DNA from: Evansella sp. LMS18
Lineage (GTDB): Bacteria > Bacillota > Bacilli > Bacillales > Salisediminibacteriaceae
Direction: 5' to 3'
NCBI RefSeq assembly: GCF_024362785.1
Contig: NZ_CP093301.1
Span: 2,232,001-2,296,000, forward strand
Length of the DNA stretch: 64,000 nucleotides
In this document: piece after piece, positions 35,034 to 42,839 of the stretch
Layout of the letters: each line of letters starts with the position of its first letter
How positions within the stretch are numbered: the stretch's first letter is position 1
The notes under the pieces: generated by a model
The model's input: the letters and a program-made list of their open reading frames with translations, nothing else
Databases searched by the model: none
What the model was told of the DNA's origin: nothing
Program-made: the position numbers and the translations under genes

Positions 35034-35091
35034 TTGACAAGTCATATTATTCAGAATTATTATAAGTGTAAGTTAACGTTAGTGTCAACTT
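35034..35091. promoter_or_regulatory. Overlapping divergent promoters with a MerR-type operator
   Basis: Minus strand: TTGACA (35083-35088), 18 bases, TATAAT (35059-35064), a perfect consensus driving the acyl-CoA dehydrogenase gene. Plus strand: TTGACA (35034-35039), 18 bases, TATTAT (35058-35063), driving the MerR gene. The dyad AAGTTAAC-N6-GTCAACTT (35070-35091) lies inside the minus-strand spacer, the position where MerR proteins bind. Confidence 0.75.
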
Positions 35092-35104
35092 AGGAGGAAA
35101 ATAA

Positions 35105-35542
35105 ATGACAGAAGAACGTCTTTTTTCAATTAGCGAACTTGCATCGATGTTTGATATCAGCTCCAGAACAATTCGGTACTATGAGGAAGTAGGAATGCTG
35201 ACTTCCGAAAGGCGTGAAAGTTTGAGTAAGCAGCGAAGCTACACAAACCAGGAACGGAGAAGATTAAAAATGATCCTCCGGGGAAAAAAACTAGGCTTCA
35301 GTCTGCAGGAAATAAAAGAAATGATTGAGCTTTATGAATCCAATCCTGAAGGAGTTGAGGAGAAGAGCAGGATCATTGAGCATGCTGACCGAAAGATTGC
35401 GGAAATTGATGAACAGATGTCCCAGCTTCAGATTTTAAGAGATGAAATCGTGGCCCACAAGGAGAAGTATCAGCAGCAAAGTGATGATTCTTCCTCTGAT
35501 GATGCAGCAGGTGACGAAAAACAATCAAAGGAGATGGTGTAA
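35105..35542 (+). CDS. MerR family transcriptional regulator
   Basis: 145 residues. The N-terminal winged helix (8-75) reads FSISELASMFDISSRTIRYY, then an arginine-rich wing. A long dimerisation coiled coil (about 80-130) and an acidic tail without metal-binding Cys pairs follow. It resembles regulators of fatty-acid or branched-chain catabolism. Its stop overlaps the acyl-CoA synthetase start by one base (TAATG). It likely controls itself, the synthetase and the divergent dehydrogenase through the dyad at 35070-35091, with an acyl-CoA as effector (inference). Confidence 0.85.
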   Translation: MTEERLFSISELASMFDISSRTIRYYEEVGMLTSERRESLSKQRSYTNQERRRLKMILRGKKLGFSLQEIKEMIELYESNPEGVEEKSRIIEHADRKIAEIDEQMSQLQILRDEIVAHKEKYQQQSDDSSSDDAAGDEKQSKEMV

Positions 35543-37029
35543 TGGGAGCTACCGTACATGGATTGCTTGAGAGGAATGCGAGGAAATATCCGGAAAAGGA
35601 AGCGTTTATCACTTCCTCAAACCGCCTTACCTATGCGGAAATGAACAGTAAGTGTAATCAGATTGCGAGGCTTTTGCATGACCGGGGCATCAAACAAGGG
35701 GACAGGGTGGCTGTGATGTCCAGGAATAACGAGCATTATTTTTACGCCTTCTTTTCGTTGATGAAACTTGGCGCTATTCCTATGCCGGTAAACATCCGCT
35801 TAACGCCAAACGAGATTGTCGCTATTCTTAAAGGGACAGAAGCAACTGGTATTTTTTACGAAGAGGAACTGCAGGATAATGTAAACGAGGTGGAAAACCA
35901 CCTCAGCCTTAACTATACGTTCGCTATTCAGAGTGCGGCTGAACTGGCAGCTGATTATCCGGATGAAAATCTGGAGCTGCCGATCGATTCACGGGATGTG
36001 TGTGAAATCCTGTACACTTCCGGAACTACCGGGACACCAAAAGGGGCAGTATTTAACCATGAACGAGTTTTGGCTATTGCATCTGCCATTTCAATCAAAT
36101 TTAATCTTACAAATGAAGATGTAATGCTGACTCTTATGCCGCTGTCACATTCGGCTCCAATTAACACATTCTTCATGGGCGGCTTATACAGCGGTTCGTC
36201 CCATGTGATTGGAGATTTTGCACCTAAGACATTTTTAGAACTCATTCATCAGGAAAAAGCAACGTTTGCTTTTGCTGCGCCTATTGCGTATTTACTTTCA
36301 TCGCAGGACCCGGATATAGACCAGTATGACCTGTCGAGTATGCGTGTTTTTGCATACGGGGGCGGCCCTCTTGCACTAGCTTCTTACCAGCGGGTGGTGA
36401 AAGCCTTTAAAAATGAAAACTTCTATCAAGTGTATGGGTTAACAGAATCCGGACCTAACGGTATTCTTCTGAACCCGGAGGAGCATCATACAAAGGCGGG
36501 AAGTATCGGCAAATATCCGACGGTGAATATGGAACTCAAGATTGTCCACGCTGATGGTGAGGAAACAAAGCCAAATGAATTCGGAGAAATTATTTTATCC
36601 GGGGATAGTTTGATGCTCGAGTATTATAAAAAGCCTGAGGAAACGGAAGTTACGATCAAAAATGGCTGGTTGTATACAGGGGACATGGCTTACAAGGATG
36701 AAGACGGCTATATCTATATTGTCGACCGTAAGAAAGATATCATTATTTCCGGCGGAGTTAATATTTACCCAAGGGAAATCGAGGAAGTCCTGGCAAAACA
36801 TGAAGCTGTTTCTGAATCCTGTGTTATAGGCGCCGCCCATCCGGAATGGGGAGAGACTGTAAAAGCTGTCGTAGTTGCGAAGGAGGAGGTAACAGAGGAA
36901 GAATTGCGAGCCTTTGTGAGCAACTATCTGGCAGATTATAAATGTCCGCGAATCTATTCCTTTGTAGAGGAGCTGCCACGAAACGCAAGCGGAAAAATAT
37001 TAAAGCAGCAGGTGAAGCAGCTGGTGTAG
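35542..37029 (+). CDS. Acyl-CoA synthetase (AMP-forming)
   Basis: 495 residues of the ANL superfamily. The P-loop-like motif is YTSGTTGTPKGAV, A5 is YGLTESGP, A7 is YTGDMAYKDEDGY, A8 is DRKKDIIISGGVNIYP, and the C-terminal catalytic Lys lies in PRNASGKILK. It activates a carboxylic acid to its CoA thioester through an acyl-adenylate, and the divergent acyl-CoA dehydrogenase could take over the product. The ribosome binding site AAGGAG lies in the end of the MerR gene. Confidence 0.9.
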   Translation: MGATVHGLLERNARKYPEKEAFITSSNRLTYAEMNSKCNQIARLLHDRGIKQGDRVAVMSRNNEHYFYAFFSLMKLGAIPMPVNIRLTPNEIVAILKGTEATGIFYEEELQDNVNEVENHLSLNYTFAIQSAAELAADYPDENLELPIDSRDVCEILYTSGTTGTPKGAVFNHERVLAIASAISIKFNLTNEDVMLTLMPLSHSAPINTFFMGGLYSGSSHVIGDFAPKTFLELIHQEKATFAFAAPIAYLLSSQDPDIDQYDLSSMRVFAYGGGPLALASYQRVVKAFKNENFYQVYGLTESGPNGILLNPEEHHTKAGSIGKYPTVNMELKIVHADGEETKPNEFGEIILSGDSLMLEYYKKPEETEVTIKNGWLYTGDMAYKDEDGYIYIVDRKKDIIISGGVNIYPREIEEVLAKHEAVSESCVIGAAHPEWGETVKAVVVAKEEVTEEELRAFVSNYLADYKCPRIYSFVEELPRNASGKILKQQVKQLV

Positions 37030-37040
37030 GGGTTTTTGAC

Positions 37041-37089
37041 GGTGCCTGTCACCACCCGAATAATCTTGTTACACGGCAATTGTTTCACG
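37041..37089 (+). repeat. 49-bp dispersed element, copy 4
   Basis: Twelve bases after the stop of the acyl-CoA synthetase gene. The tail reads TTGTTACACGGCAATTG, with small changes from the consensus. Confidence 0.85.
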
Positions 37090-37180
37090 GTCTGTGTGTG
37101 TGGAATAGATTAAGAGAATCTATGTAAAGAAATGAAGCTTGCTGCCGGAGGTGAGAGGGGCACCTTACTTGTAGCAACTA

Positions 37181-37226
37181 AAAAAGCCGGTCAGCCGCGG
37201 AGTCCTCGCGAGTGACCGGCTTTTTA
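37181..37226. terminator. Bidirectional terminator
   Basis: AAAAAAGCCGGTCA pairs with TGACCGGCTTTTTA, with an inner CGCGGAG/CTCGCG. A close relative stands at 38243. Confidence 0.85.
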
Positions 37227-37300
37227 CGTATAGAAATATAAATAAACAAAGCCCGCACCGTAGCACCTCGGCAATGGTCCAGGCCACTGACTTGCCCCTC

Positions 37301-38077
37301 TTAGTCAAGCTGGGATGGATACAGGGTCATTCCCCCGTCCACAAATAATGTTGTACCTGTAACATAATCTGCTTCCGAGGAGGCGAGCCATGCAGCAGCG
37401 GCAGCGATTTGCTCAGGTTGGCCTATACGCCTCATCGGTATTTTACGAAGAACCTTTTTCTTCTCTTCCCCGTCCTTATCCTCTGCAGGATTGGCAGGTG
37501 TATCAATCGTGCCCGGAGCAATGGAATTCACCCTGATTCCATACTCAGCATATTCCAGAGCCATCGTCTCTGTCATTCCCTTCAGTCCGGACTTCGTCGC
37601 GGTATAATGGGAATTAGACACTTTAGGGATTTGCTGATGAACACTTGTGATGTTAATGATATTTCCTTTTATTTCATTCTCCATCATGTATTCCAGAGCG
37701 GCTCTGCTTCCGAGGAAAGCGCCTGTAAGATTTACGTCGATGACTCTCTGCCAGTCTTCCAGGCTTAGCTTATGCGAAGGAGAATCCACACTGAAACCCG
37801 CATTGTTTACCCATACATCCAGGCTGCCAAACTCTTTTACCGCCGTTTGCAGGAGTTCCCTGACCCCCTCTTCTGTAGAAACATCTGCTTCATTCATAAG
37901 AGCTTCGCCGCCATTTTCCTTTATAACTTCTGCTGTTTTTTCGGCACCGGCTGAATCACTATGAAAATTAACGACCACTTTCATTTTCTCACGGCCGAAA
38001 CGCTCTGCAATCCCCTGTCCGATACCTTTAGATGAGCCAGTAACAACGGCGGTTTTTCCTTGCAAATCTGGATACAT
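37301..38077 (-). CDS. gdh: Glucose 1-dehydrogenase-like SDR
   Basis: 258 residues. The N-terminus MYPDLQGKTAVVTGSSKGIG and C-terminus FVDGGMTLYPS match bacillar glucose 1-dehydrogenases, along with VNNAGFSVDSP and the catalytic pair in SHYTATKSG. The enzyme oxidises glucose to gluconolactone with NAD(P), typically in the forespore (family knowledge). The match is weaker in the middle, so another sugar dehydrogenase is possible. The start has AGGAGGG. The gene is bracketed by two copies of the 49-bp element plus terminator. Confidence 0.8.
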   Translation of the reverse strand: MYPDLQGKTAVVTGSSKGIGQGIAERFGREKMKVVVNFHSDSAGAEKTAEVIKENGGEALMNEADVSTEEGVRELLQTAVKEFGSLDVWVNNAGFSVDSPSHKLSLEDWQRVIDVNLTGAFLGSRAALEYMMENEIKGNIINITSVHQQIPKVSNSHYTATKSGLKGMTETMALEYAEYGIRVNSIAPGTIDTPANPAEDKDGEEKKKVLRKIPMRRIGQPEQIAAAAAWLASSEADYVTGTTLFVDGGMTLYPSQLD

Positions 38078-38154
38078 GACAAATCCCTCCTATTTATCTT
38101 TGAAAAACTGTACCCCCTGCCAGTGATGGGAAAACACTCGGGGGGGCTCCCGCT

Positions 38155-38208
38155 CGGGTGGTGACAGGCACCACCCGAAATATCTTGTTTCACAGCGATT
38201 GTTTCACG
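38155..38208 (+). repeat. 49-bp dispersed element, copy 5 (extended head)
   Basis: An extended stem CGGGTGGT-GACAGGC-ACCACCCG followed by the usual tail, upstream of the gdh start. Confidence 0.9.
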
Positions 38209-38242
38209 GAGGGGTTCGAGGGGGCCCTTGCGTACAGAAACG

Positions 38243-38284
38243 AAAAAGCCAGTCACCCGCGAACCCTGTGAGTGACCGGCTTTT
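38243..38284. terminator. Bidirectional terminator, relative of 37181
   Basis: AAAAAGCCAGTCAC pairs with GTGACCGGCTTTT with one mismatch. It ends the minus-strand gene at 38291. Confidence 0.8.
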
Positions 38285-38290
38285 ATTCGT

Positions 38291-38941
38291 CTAAAGCCTT
38301 CTGTGGCCTTGTTCTGAATATATGATTAAACTTATCTCGTAAATGATATATTCCCCACCAAAATCATAGCCTGAAGCGAACGAATCAATGTCTGTCTCAA
38401 TTTTAACTGTTCTCCGCTCTTTTCCTTTCAATTCAACTTCGTAAGGCGCACCGTTATTCATGAGTGACAGGGACCGAAAATCTTCTTCAAACCAGTATTC
38501 TTCATGAAATTCAATCGTAAACTGAACTTCTTCACTGGAATGGTTTTCAAACACAAGCTCACATGCTCCGCGGCCAGCCTGTGCAAATTCGCAATGACTC
38601 TCGGTGGAGTCGTAAGAAACTGCATATATATCTTTCGCAAGTGTGTTTTGATAGAAGCTGATAAGAACCAGGGGTAAAAAAGTAAATAACAGCAGGGCAG
38701 CAAGAAGCAACCGCCAATGATATTTTTCTAAAGAGCTCAAAAAGAAATAGAGACTTCCTAAAAAAATAATAAGAGTAATAATACCGAAACTATTAACACC
38801 GTGCATCGTTGTAAGGGTAATAGTGAAAAAAGAGCTTTGTCCCACAGCCTCGCCGTAACCATGAGGGAAAGGGAAGTTTATAGCCATGGCAATGAGAAAA
38901 AGTATACCGGCTATGTATAAATACTTTCTGTTTTTGATCAT
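38291..38941 (-). CDS. Membrane protein with external beta domain, unknown
   Basis: 216 residues. Three membrane helices (about 8-25, 48-68 and 77-96) precede a domain of about 110 residues with a Cys pair (SHCEFAQAGRGACELVF) that could form a disulphide outside the cell, followed by beta-rich sequence. No family is recognised. AGGAAGGGG is the nearest site but lies about 14 bases from the ATG. Confidence 0.55.
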   Translation of the reverse strand: MIKNRKYLYIAGILFLIAMAINFPFPHGYGEAVGQSSFFTITLTTMHGVNSFGIITLIIFLGSLYFFLSSLEKYHWRLLLAALLLFTFLPLVLISFYQNTLAKDIYAVSYDSTESHCEFAQAGRGACELVFENHSSEEVQFTIEFHEEYWFEEDFRSLSLMNNGAPYEVELKGKERRTVKIETDIDSFASGYDFGGEYIIYEISLIIYSEQGHRRL

Positions 38942-39180
38942 TGGTCACGCATTCCCCTTCCTGAAATTTCCTGTGCTTTTATTTTACCATAAAAATCCCA
39001 GGTGGCTCATCATTCTATATATCTGCTTTTGTTTATTTAGGGGGCGAGCGGGAGGGGGAAGGTAAGGAAAGAGGGACCAGATAAAGTATTCATTACAACT
39101 ATGGAGCGGCCAAGGAGATTTGAGAATAGGACGCTGGCAATCTACAATGTAGGTAGAACCTATTAAAAGGGAGGCTGCTT

Positions 39181-39975
39181 ATGTTTATTAAAGGACTGAG
39201 TATAGCGGCTGTATTTTTGACCGGGATTATGTTGGTTTCGGCATGCGGACAAACAGATACAGATGAATACCAGGAGGAGACGGGAGCTGGCAATCAGGAA
39301 GGGCAACAAAATGATGGGAACGGGGATAAGTGGGAAGAAGCCTTTAATGCTGACCATCATTATACGGAAGAAGTTGTGAAAACGTATTTCCTGCAAGCCA
39401 CGGATGAGACGATAGAGCTGAACATCTCGGAAGCACGAGCTGACTATCACTTTGAAGAATTAGGGGCGGATGGCGTGGACGACATGCTGTATAGTCTTTC
39501 GGTGAGGAAAACTGGGGATTTAGAAATCGTAGATACAGAAGGAGAGGAGCTCTCAGTGAATGACCTGCACGAAGGGGATATCATTTATCTGGAGTATGAT
39601 ATTTCGGCATATGACCGGCAGTCGGATCACCAGTTCGAAACAGATTTATTAGTGAAGGAGGCTGTTTCCAGCGAAGAGATGCTTCGTAATGTGGCGCCCC
39701 CTGAAGGGTCGGACGAGCTATATATAGGTATTGTTTCCGAGGAAGGTGAAGGCTGGGGAGGGCTTGATGAAACAGATCTGGAATTTCTTTTCGAATACGA
39801 AGCGGTGAGAGGCTTCGGGGATATTATCCATCGCCCAGGTGTTCCTGCCTACGATTATGTGGAAGCATTCGGTATAGATGAGGAGCTCCCGGTCTTTTTT
39901 ATCGTAAGTGAAGCGGGGCTGGAGTATCAATCAGACGACCTGGACGAGATTGTGGAGTTTATTGAGAGCTGGTAA
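39181..39975 (+). CDS. Acidic lipoprotein, unknown
   Basis: 264 residues with lipobox VSAC (Cys22), an acidic/Gln-rich linker (23-55) and a globular external domain. The N-terminus is unrelated to the DUF4352-like family. The domain includes LNDLHEGDIIYLEYDI-like sequence (VNDLHEGDIIYLEYDISAYD). No family is recognised. The site AGGGAGG precedes the ATG. Confidence 0.65.
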   Translation: MFIKGLSIAAVFLTGIMLVSACGQTDTDEYQEETGAGNQEGQQNDGNGDKWEEAFNADHHYTEEVVKTYFLQATDETIELNISEARADYHFEELGADGVDDMLYSLSVRKTGDLEIVDTEGEELSVNDLHEGDIIYLEYDISAYDRQSDHQFETDLLVKEAVSSEEMLRNVAPPEGSDELYIGIVSEEGEGWGGLDETDLEFLFEYEAVRGFGDIIHRPGVPAYDYVEAFGIDEELPVFFIVSEAGLEYQSDDLDEIVEFIESW

Positions 39976-40126
39976 ACGGTTGAGGGGAATGGTGAATTTG
40001 GTAGAGGAACAGGATACTCGGGAAAAAATATGGAAAGATTCCACATCTTATTTTTCAAATTAACATCAATTCCCAATTTATGTTAAACTAGAATTATAGA
40101 TTTTTTGAAGAAAAGAGGGTACTACC

Positions 40127-40756
40127 GTGGTTAAAAAGGCATTAATGCTATTAACGTTATTTACGCTGGTTTTCCTCCTGAGTGCCTGCAATGATGATGA
40201 GGCGACTTCCTCTGGTCCGGAGGAATTAAGGGAAGACCTTATAAGGATTCACCAGCTGGAGCCCGTTGGGGAACTGGATAAAACGATGATTGATGACGGG
40301 ATAAGTGACGCTGAGGAGTTAAATCTTCAGGGAGAAGACAGGGATTGGTTTATGTTCTATCATCTGATTTACGCTACTACTGGCCAGGAAGCGGATAGAG
40401 AGCAGGTTTATGAAGACAGCCAGCTCAGGATACAGTATGAACAAGCATGGCATGACCTGGCTTCAGAACGGTACGGTGTGGAAATGGATGAAGAAAGGCT
40501 GGAGGAAATCATCGAGAGGCGTTTACCTCCTTTACAGGAAAGTGTGGAAAGGCAAGACCTGTATGCTTATCTCGCAGATGAACTGGGATACAGCCTTGAC
40601 GAATTTTTCTACAACTTCACTCTTCATATTTATGAAAGACGAGCAGTGGAAGAAGAGCTGCACCCGCTGTTAGAGGATGAATATGAAGAGGATGCGGAAG
40701 ACGAGTTTATCAGGCTTCAATATCGCATGGAAGTCATTGACGAGATGGTGAGTTAA
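40127..40756 (+). CDS. Lipoprotein, SurA/PrsA-N-like helical domain
   Basis: 209 residues from GTG with AGAGGG eight bases upstream. The lipobox is LSAC (Cys21). The mature part is helical and acidic, with a repeated ER/YA pattern (YGVEMDEERLEEIIERRLPP, LYAYLADELGYSLDEFFYNF). This is reminiscent of SurA-type peptidyl-prolyl isomerase N-domains, but no isomerase domain is present. The 49-bp element starts one base after the stop. Confidence 0.6.
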   Translation: MVKKALMLLTLFTLVFLLSACNDDEATSSGPEELREDLIRIHQLEPVGELDKTMIDDGISDAEELNLQGEDRDWFMFYHLIYATTGQEADREQVYEDSQLRIQYEQAWHDLASERYGVEMDEERLEEIIERRLPPLQESVERQDLYAYLADELGYSLDEFFYNFTLHIYERRAVEEELHPLLEDEYEEDAEDEFIRLQYRMEVIDEMVS

Positions 40757-40757
40757 C

Positions 40758-40806
40758 GGTGCCTGTCACCACCCGAAAAATCTTGTTTCACGGTAATTGT
40801 TTCACG
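40758..40806 (+). repeat. 49-bp dispersed element, copy 6
   Basis: It begins directly behind the stop codon of the lipoprotein gene; the tail variant is CACGGTAATTG. Confidence 0.9.
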
Positions 40807-40861
40807 CGGAAAGTTTGTGGGGAAACGGCTGGTACGGGGATAACAAAAACCACCCAGATGA

Positions 40862-41008
40862 TGGTGGTCAGTTAATTCGGAGACTTTTCTTTTTTCAGAA
40901 GAGGCAAAAGTTTGTAACCATACAATTGAAGTGCTGGTGAAAGATGAAACCAACAGCAACTGCAAAAAAGTTAATTGGCTGATTTTTATAAAAAGAGACA
41001 AGAATTGA
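40862..41008 (+). pseudogene. Possible 3' remnant of a degraded gene
   Basis: An open frame without a usable start (tail EVLVKDETNSNCKKVNWLIF) ends in TGA at the edge of a strong terminator. The upstream part may have been lost next to the 49-bp element. Weak evidence. Confidence 0.25.
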
Positions 41009-41033
41009 CGTATGGACTAGCATACGTCTTTTT
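41007..41033 (+). terminator. Terminator without a clear gene upstream
   Basis: GACGTATG (41007-41014) pairs exactly with CATACGTC (41021-41028), then TTTTTC. Confidence 0.75.
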
Positions 41034-41126
41034 CTTATTAATGAGTCTTAATTCGGCCGTGGAGTGTATGGATTACTCCCTCAGGATTTGTAAATGTTGG
41101 TGATACCACCCTTGAGTACAGGGAAT

Positions 41127-41158
41127 GCTTGCAAAGGATTCCTGAAACCTTTGCAAGC
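41127..41158. repeat. Perfect 11-bp inverted repeat
   Basis: GCTTGCAAAGG (41127-41137) and CCTTTGCAAGC (41148-41158), with no T-tract on either side. It could be an operator or the base of a small RNA hairpin. Confidence 0.6.
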
Positions 41159-41177
41159 AAGTCTGTCTGGTTCTAAT

Positions 41178-41360
41178 AGACGGAAAAATTCCGGTTAACA
41201 ATTAATTATTAATAAAAAACGCTAAAATAGACGGAGAGATTCCGACTATTGACTCGAAAAATGCGAAAATATTAGATTTTGCCTTACATAACCGGAAAGC
41301 CTCCCCTTAAATTACCCCTAAATGAGTTCCAGCCTATCTATAACCGGAAAATCTTCGTTT
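41178..41360. repeat. 51-bp-phased array (word CGGAAA...TTCCG)
   Basis: AGACGG at 41178 and 41229 (51 apart), each followed by a reverse partner (TTCCG), then AACCGGAAA at 41290 and 41342. The CCGG-type cores at 41190, 41241, 41292 and 41344 are 51, 51 and 52 bases apart. It lies upstream of lipoprotein paralogue 3. Confidence 0.7.
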
Positions 41361-41520
41361 ATTATTATGGCAGCTTCGATGTAAACCAGGGAAAAAAAGT
41401 AGATTAGCAGACATAATTTTTTTCAAACAGATTCCTTGTTTAACTTGCAGAAATTACGTATATTTCTAATTGAGGAAATTAAATTCCAATTACATTTTCA
41501 CTCACAAGGAGGATTCTGCG

Positions 41521-42288
41521 ATGAAAAAGTTATGTACTACTCTTTCATTATCTACACTATTAGTCGTGGCAGCCTGCGGCGGTGAAGAAGCTGGTGTGGA
41601 TGAAGACAACAGAAATGAGCAAAACATGAATAACAATACCGAGTACAATCTCGACGATGACACCGATGACGGAAATGATAATGAAGAAGACGGGACGAAC
41701 AACAACGGTCTGGAGGATACTGACCCTGACCTGAACGACAATGAGACGAACGAGGAAGCCGCCGGGGACGAGAACGATGAGGATCTTGGCGAAGACCTGG
41801 CTGACGACACCTGGGAAACAGAAGTGGGCGACACGATTGAAAACGAAGGAGGCGTGTTTACACTTCATAACCGTCAGGACGACATTGATACTATTGAAAC
41901 TGGACCGATCATCATGGATATTCAGCAGGTGGCAGCTGTGTCTGGAGAATTAACCGGTGAAATGGCCGATTTCCTTGAAACGGACGAGCTGGATTACATC
42001 CAGGTTGACATACAGGTAGAAAATACGGCCGACGAAGACATTACTTTTTACGCCGGGCAGGCAAGAATGTCAACGAGCACAGGAGAGCAGCTGGAAAGCG
42101 ACATGTGGCTGAGCGACCATATTGACGGTGAAATGATGGCCGGCACCAGCCAGAGCGGCAGCTTCTTTTTTGTTCTGGAGAACTCTAATGCGGAAGACGT
42201 AGAATCCGTAAGGCTAGTCTGGAGCGCCCCGCATGACGACGACTGGGAAGACGCAGGAGAAGAAGTGGATATTGAGGTGGAGTTTTAG
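41521..42288 (+). CDS. Acidic lipoprotein, DUF4352-like domain (paralogue 3)
   Basis: 255 residues from the ATG nine bases after AAGGAGG. The lipobox is VAAC (Cys19). A long acidic linker (20-105) of Asp/Glu/Asn precedes the same beta domain as at 15843 and 25282 (IENEGGVFTLHNRQDD, LDYIQVDIQVENTADEDITF, VRLVWSAPHDDDWEDAGEE). It is the longest member because of the extended linker. The 49-bp element begins two bases after its stop. Confidence 0.75.
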   Translation: MKKLCTTLSLSTLLVVAACGGEEAGVDEDNRNEQNMNNNTEYNLDDDTDDGNDNEEDGTNNNGLEDTDPDLNDNETNEEAAGDENDEDLGEDLADDTWETEVGDTIENEGGVFTLHNRQDDIDTIETGPIIMDIQQVAAVSGELTGEMADFLETDELDYIQVDIQVENTADEDITFYAGQARMSTSTGEQLESDMWLSDHIDGEMMAGTSQSGSFFFVLENSNAEDVESVRLVWSAPHDDDWEDAGEEVDIEVEF

Positions 42289-42290
42289 TA

Positions 42291-42339
42291 GGTGCCTGTC
42301 ACCACCCGAATAATCTTGTTTCACAGTAATTGTTTCACG
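42291..42339 (+). repeat. 49-bp dispersed element, copy 7
   Basis: Directly behind the stop of lipoprotein paralogue 3; full length. Confidence 0.9.
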
Positions 42340-42357
42340 CTCATAGAAAGCCAATAT

Positions 42358-42396
42358 AAAAGCCTCCCAGGATCTATGAATTCTGGGAGGCTTTTT
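42358..42396 (+). terminator. Terminator of lipoprotein paralogue 3
   Basis: AAAGCCTCCCAG pairs with CTGGGAGGCTTTTT; the 49-bp element copy 7 is therefore part of the 3' untranslated region. Confidence 0.85.
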
Positions 42397-42406
42397 GCAA
42401 GAAAAA

Positions 42407-42446
42407 CGGGTGGTGACAGGCACCGCCCGAAAAATCTTGTTTCTCG
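42407..42446 (+). repeat. 49-bp dispersed element, truncated copy 8
   Basis: The extended head CGGGTGGT-GACAGGC-ACC and the first tail word are present, then the copy stops at TTGTTTCTCG (42446). Confidence 0.8.
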
Positions 42447-42536
42447 AAATATCCTGTCATCAACCAAATACCATGTTTAAATTTATGAAAAAAAGTTATA
42501 TGTACTAATAGGGTCAATTAACGAGGAGGGTTCGAA

Positions 42537-42743
42537 ATGAAGAAATTAGTTACTGCATTGTCAATATCCAGTTTGTTAGTCGTGGCAGCGTGCGGCGGCG
42601 AAAATGCGGATGTGGACGAGAACGACAGAGAACAACAAAACATGAACGATAATTTAGAATATAATCTTGATGACAATGAAGGCGAGGCACCGGAAAATAA
42701 CGAAACAGATGACATGAACGACGACAATGATATGAATGGATAA
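42537..42743 (+). CDS. Mini-lipoprotein (paralogue 4, signal and acidic tail only)
   Basis: 68 residues. The signal region is nearly identical to paralogue 3 (MKKLVTALSISSLLVVAACG, Cys19), followed by about 49 residues of Asp/Glu/Asn-rich tail, and the beta domain is missing. It has a strong ribosome binding site (ACGAGGAGGG) and its own terminator, so it appears functional rather than decayed. The product would be a short, highly negative lipopeptide on the membrane surface. Its gene-terminator arrangement recurs at 52289. Confidence 0.7.
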   Translation: MKKLVTALSISSLLVVAACGGENADVDENDREQQNMNDNLEYNLDDNEGEAPENNETDDMNDDNDMNG

Positions 42744-42769
42744 GAAGCAGCTGATTTTTCGAAATAAGA

Positions 42770-42807
42770 AGCACACTCTCCCTTAAATCCAGAGTGTGCT
42801 TTTTTTG
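42770..42807 (+). terminator. Terminator of the mini-lipoprotein gene
   Basis: AGCACACTCT pairs with AGAGTGTGCT, then TTTTTTTG. Nearly the same hairpin follows the gene at 52289. Confidence 0.85.
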
Positions 42808-42839
42808 TTTTTTCTAAAAAGTTAAGCGGGTCTAAGTTT

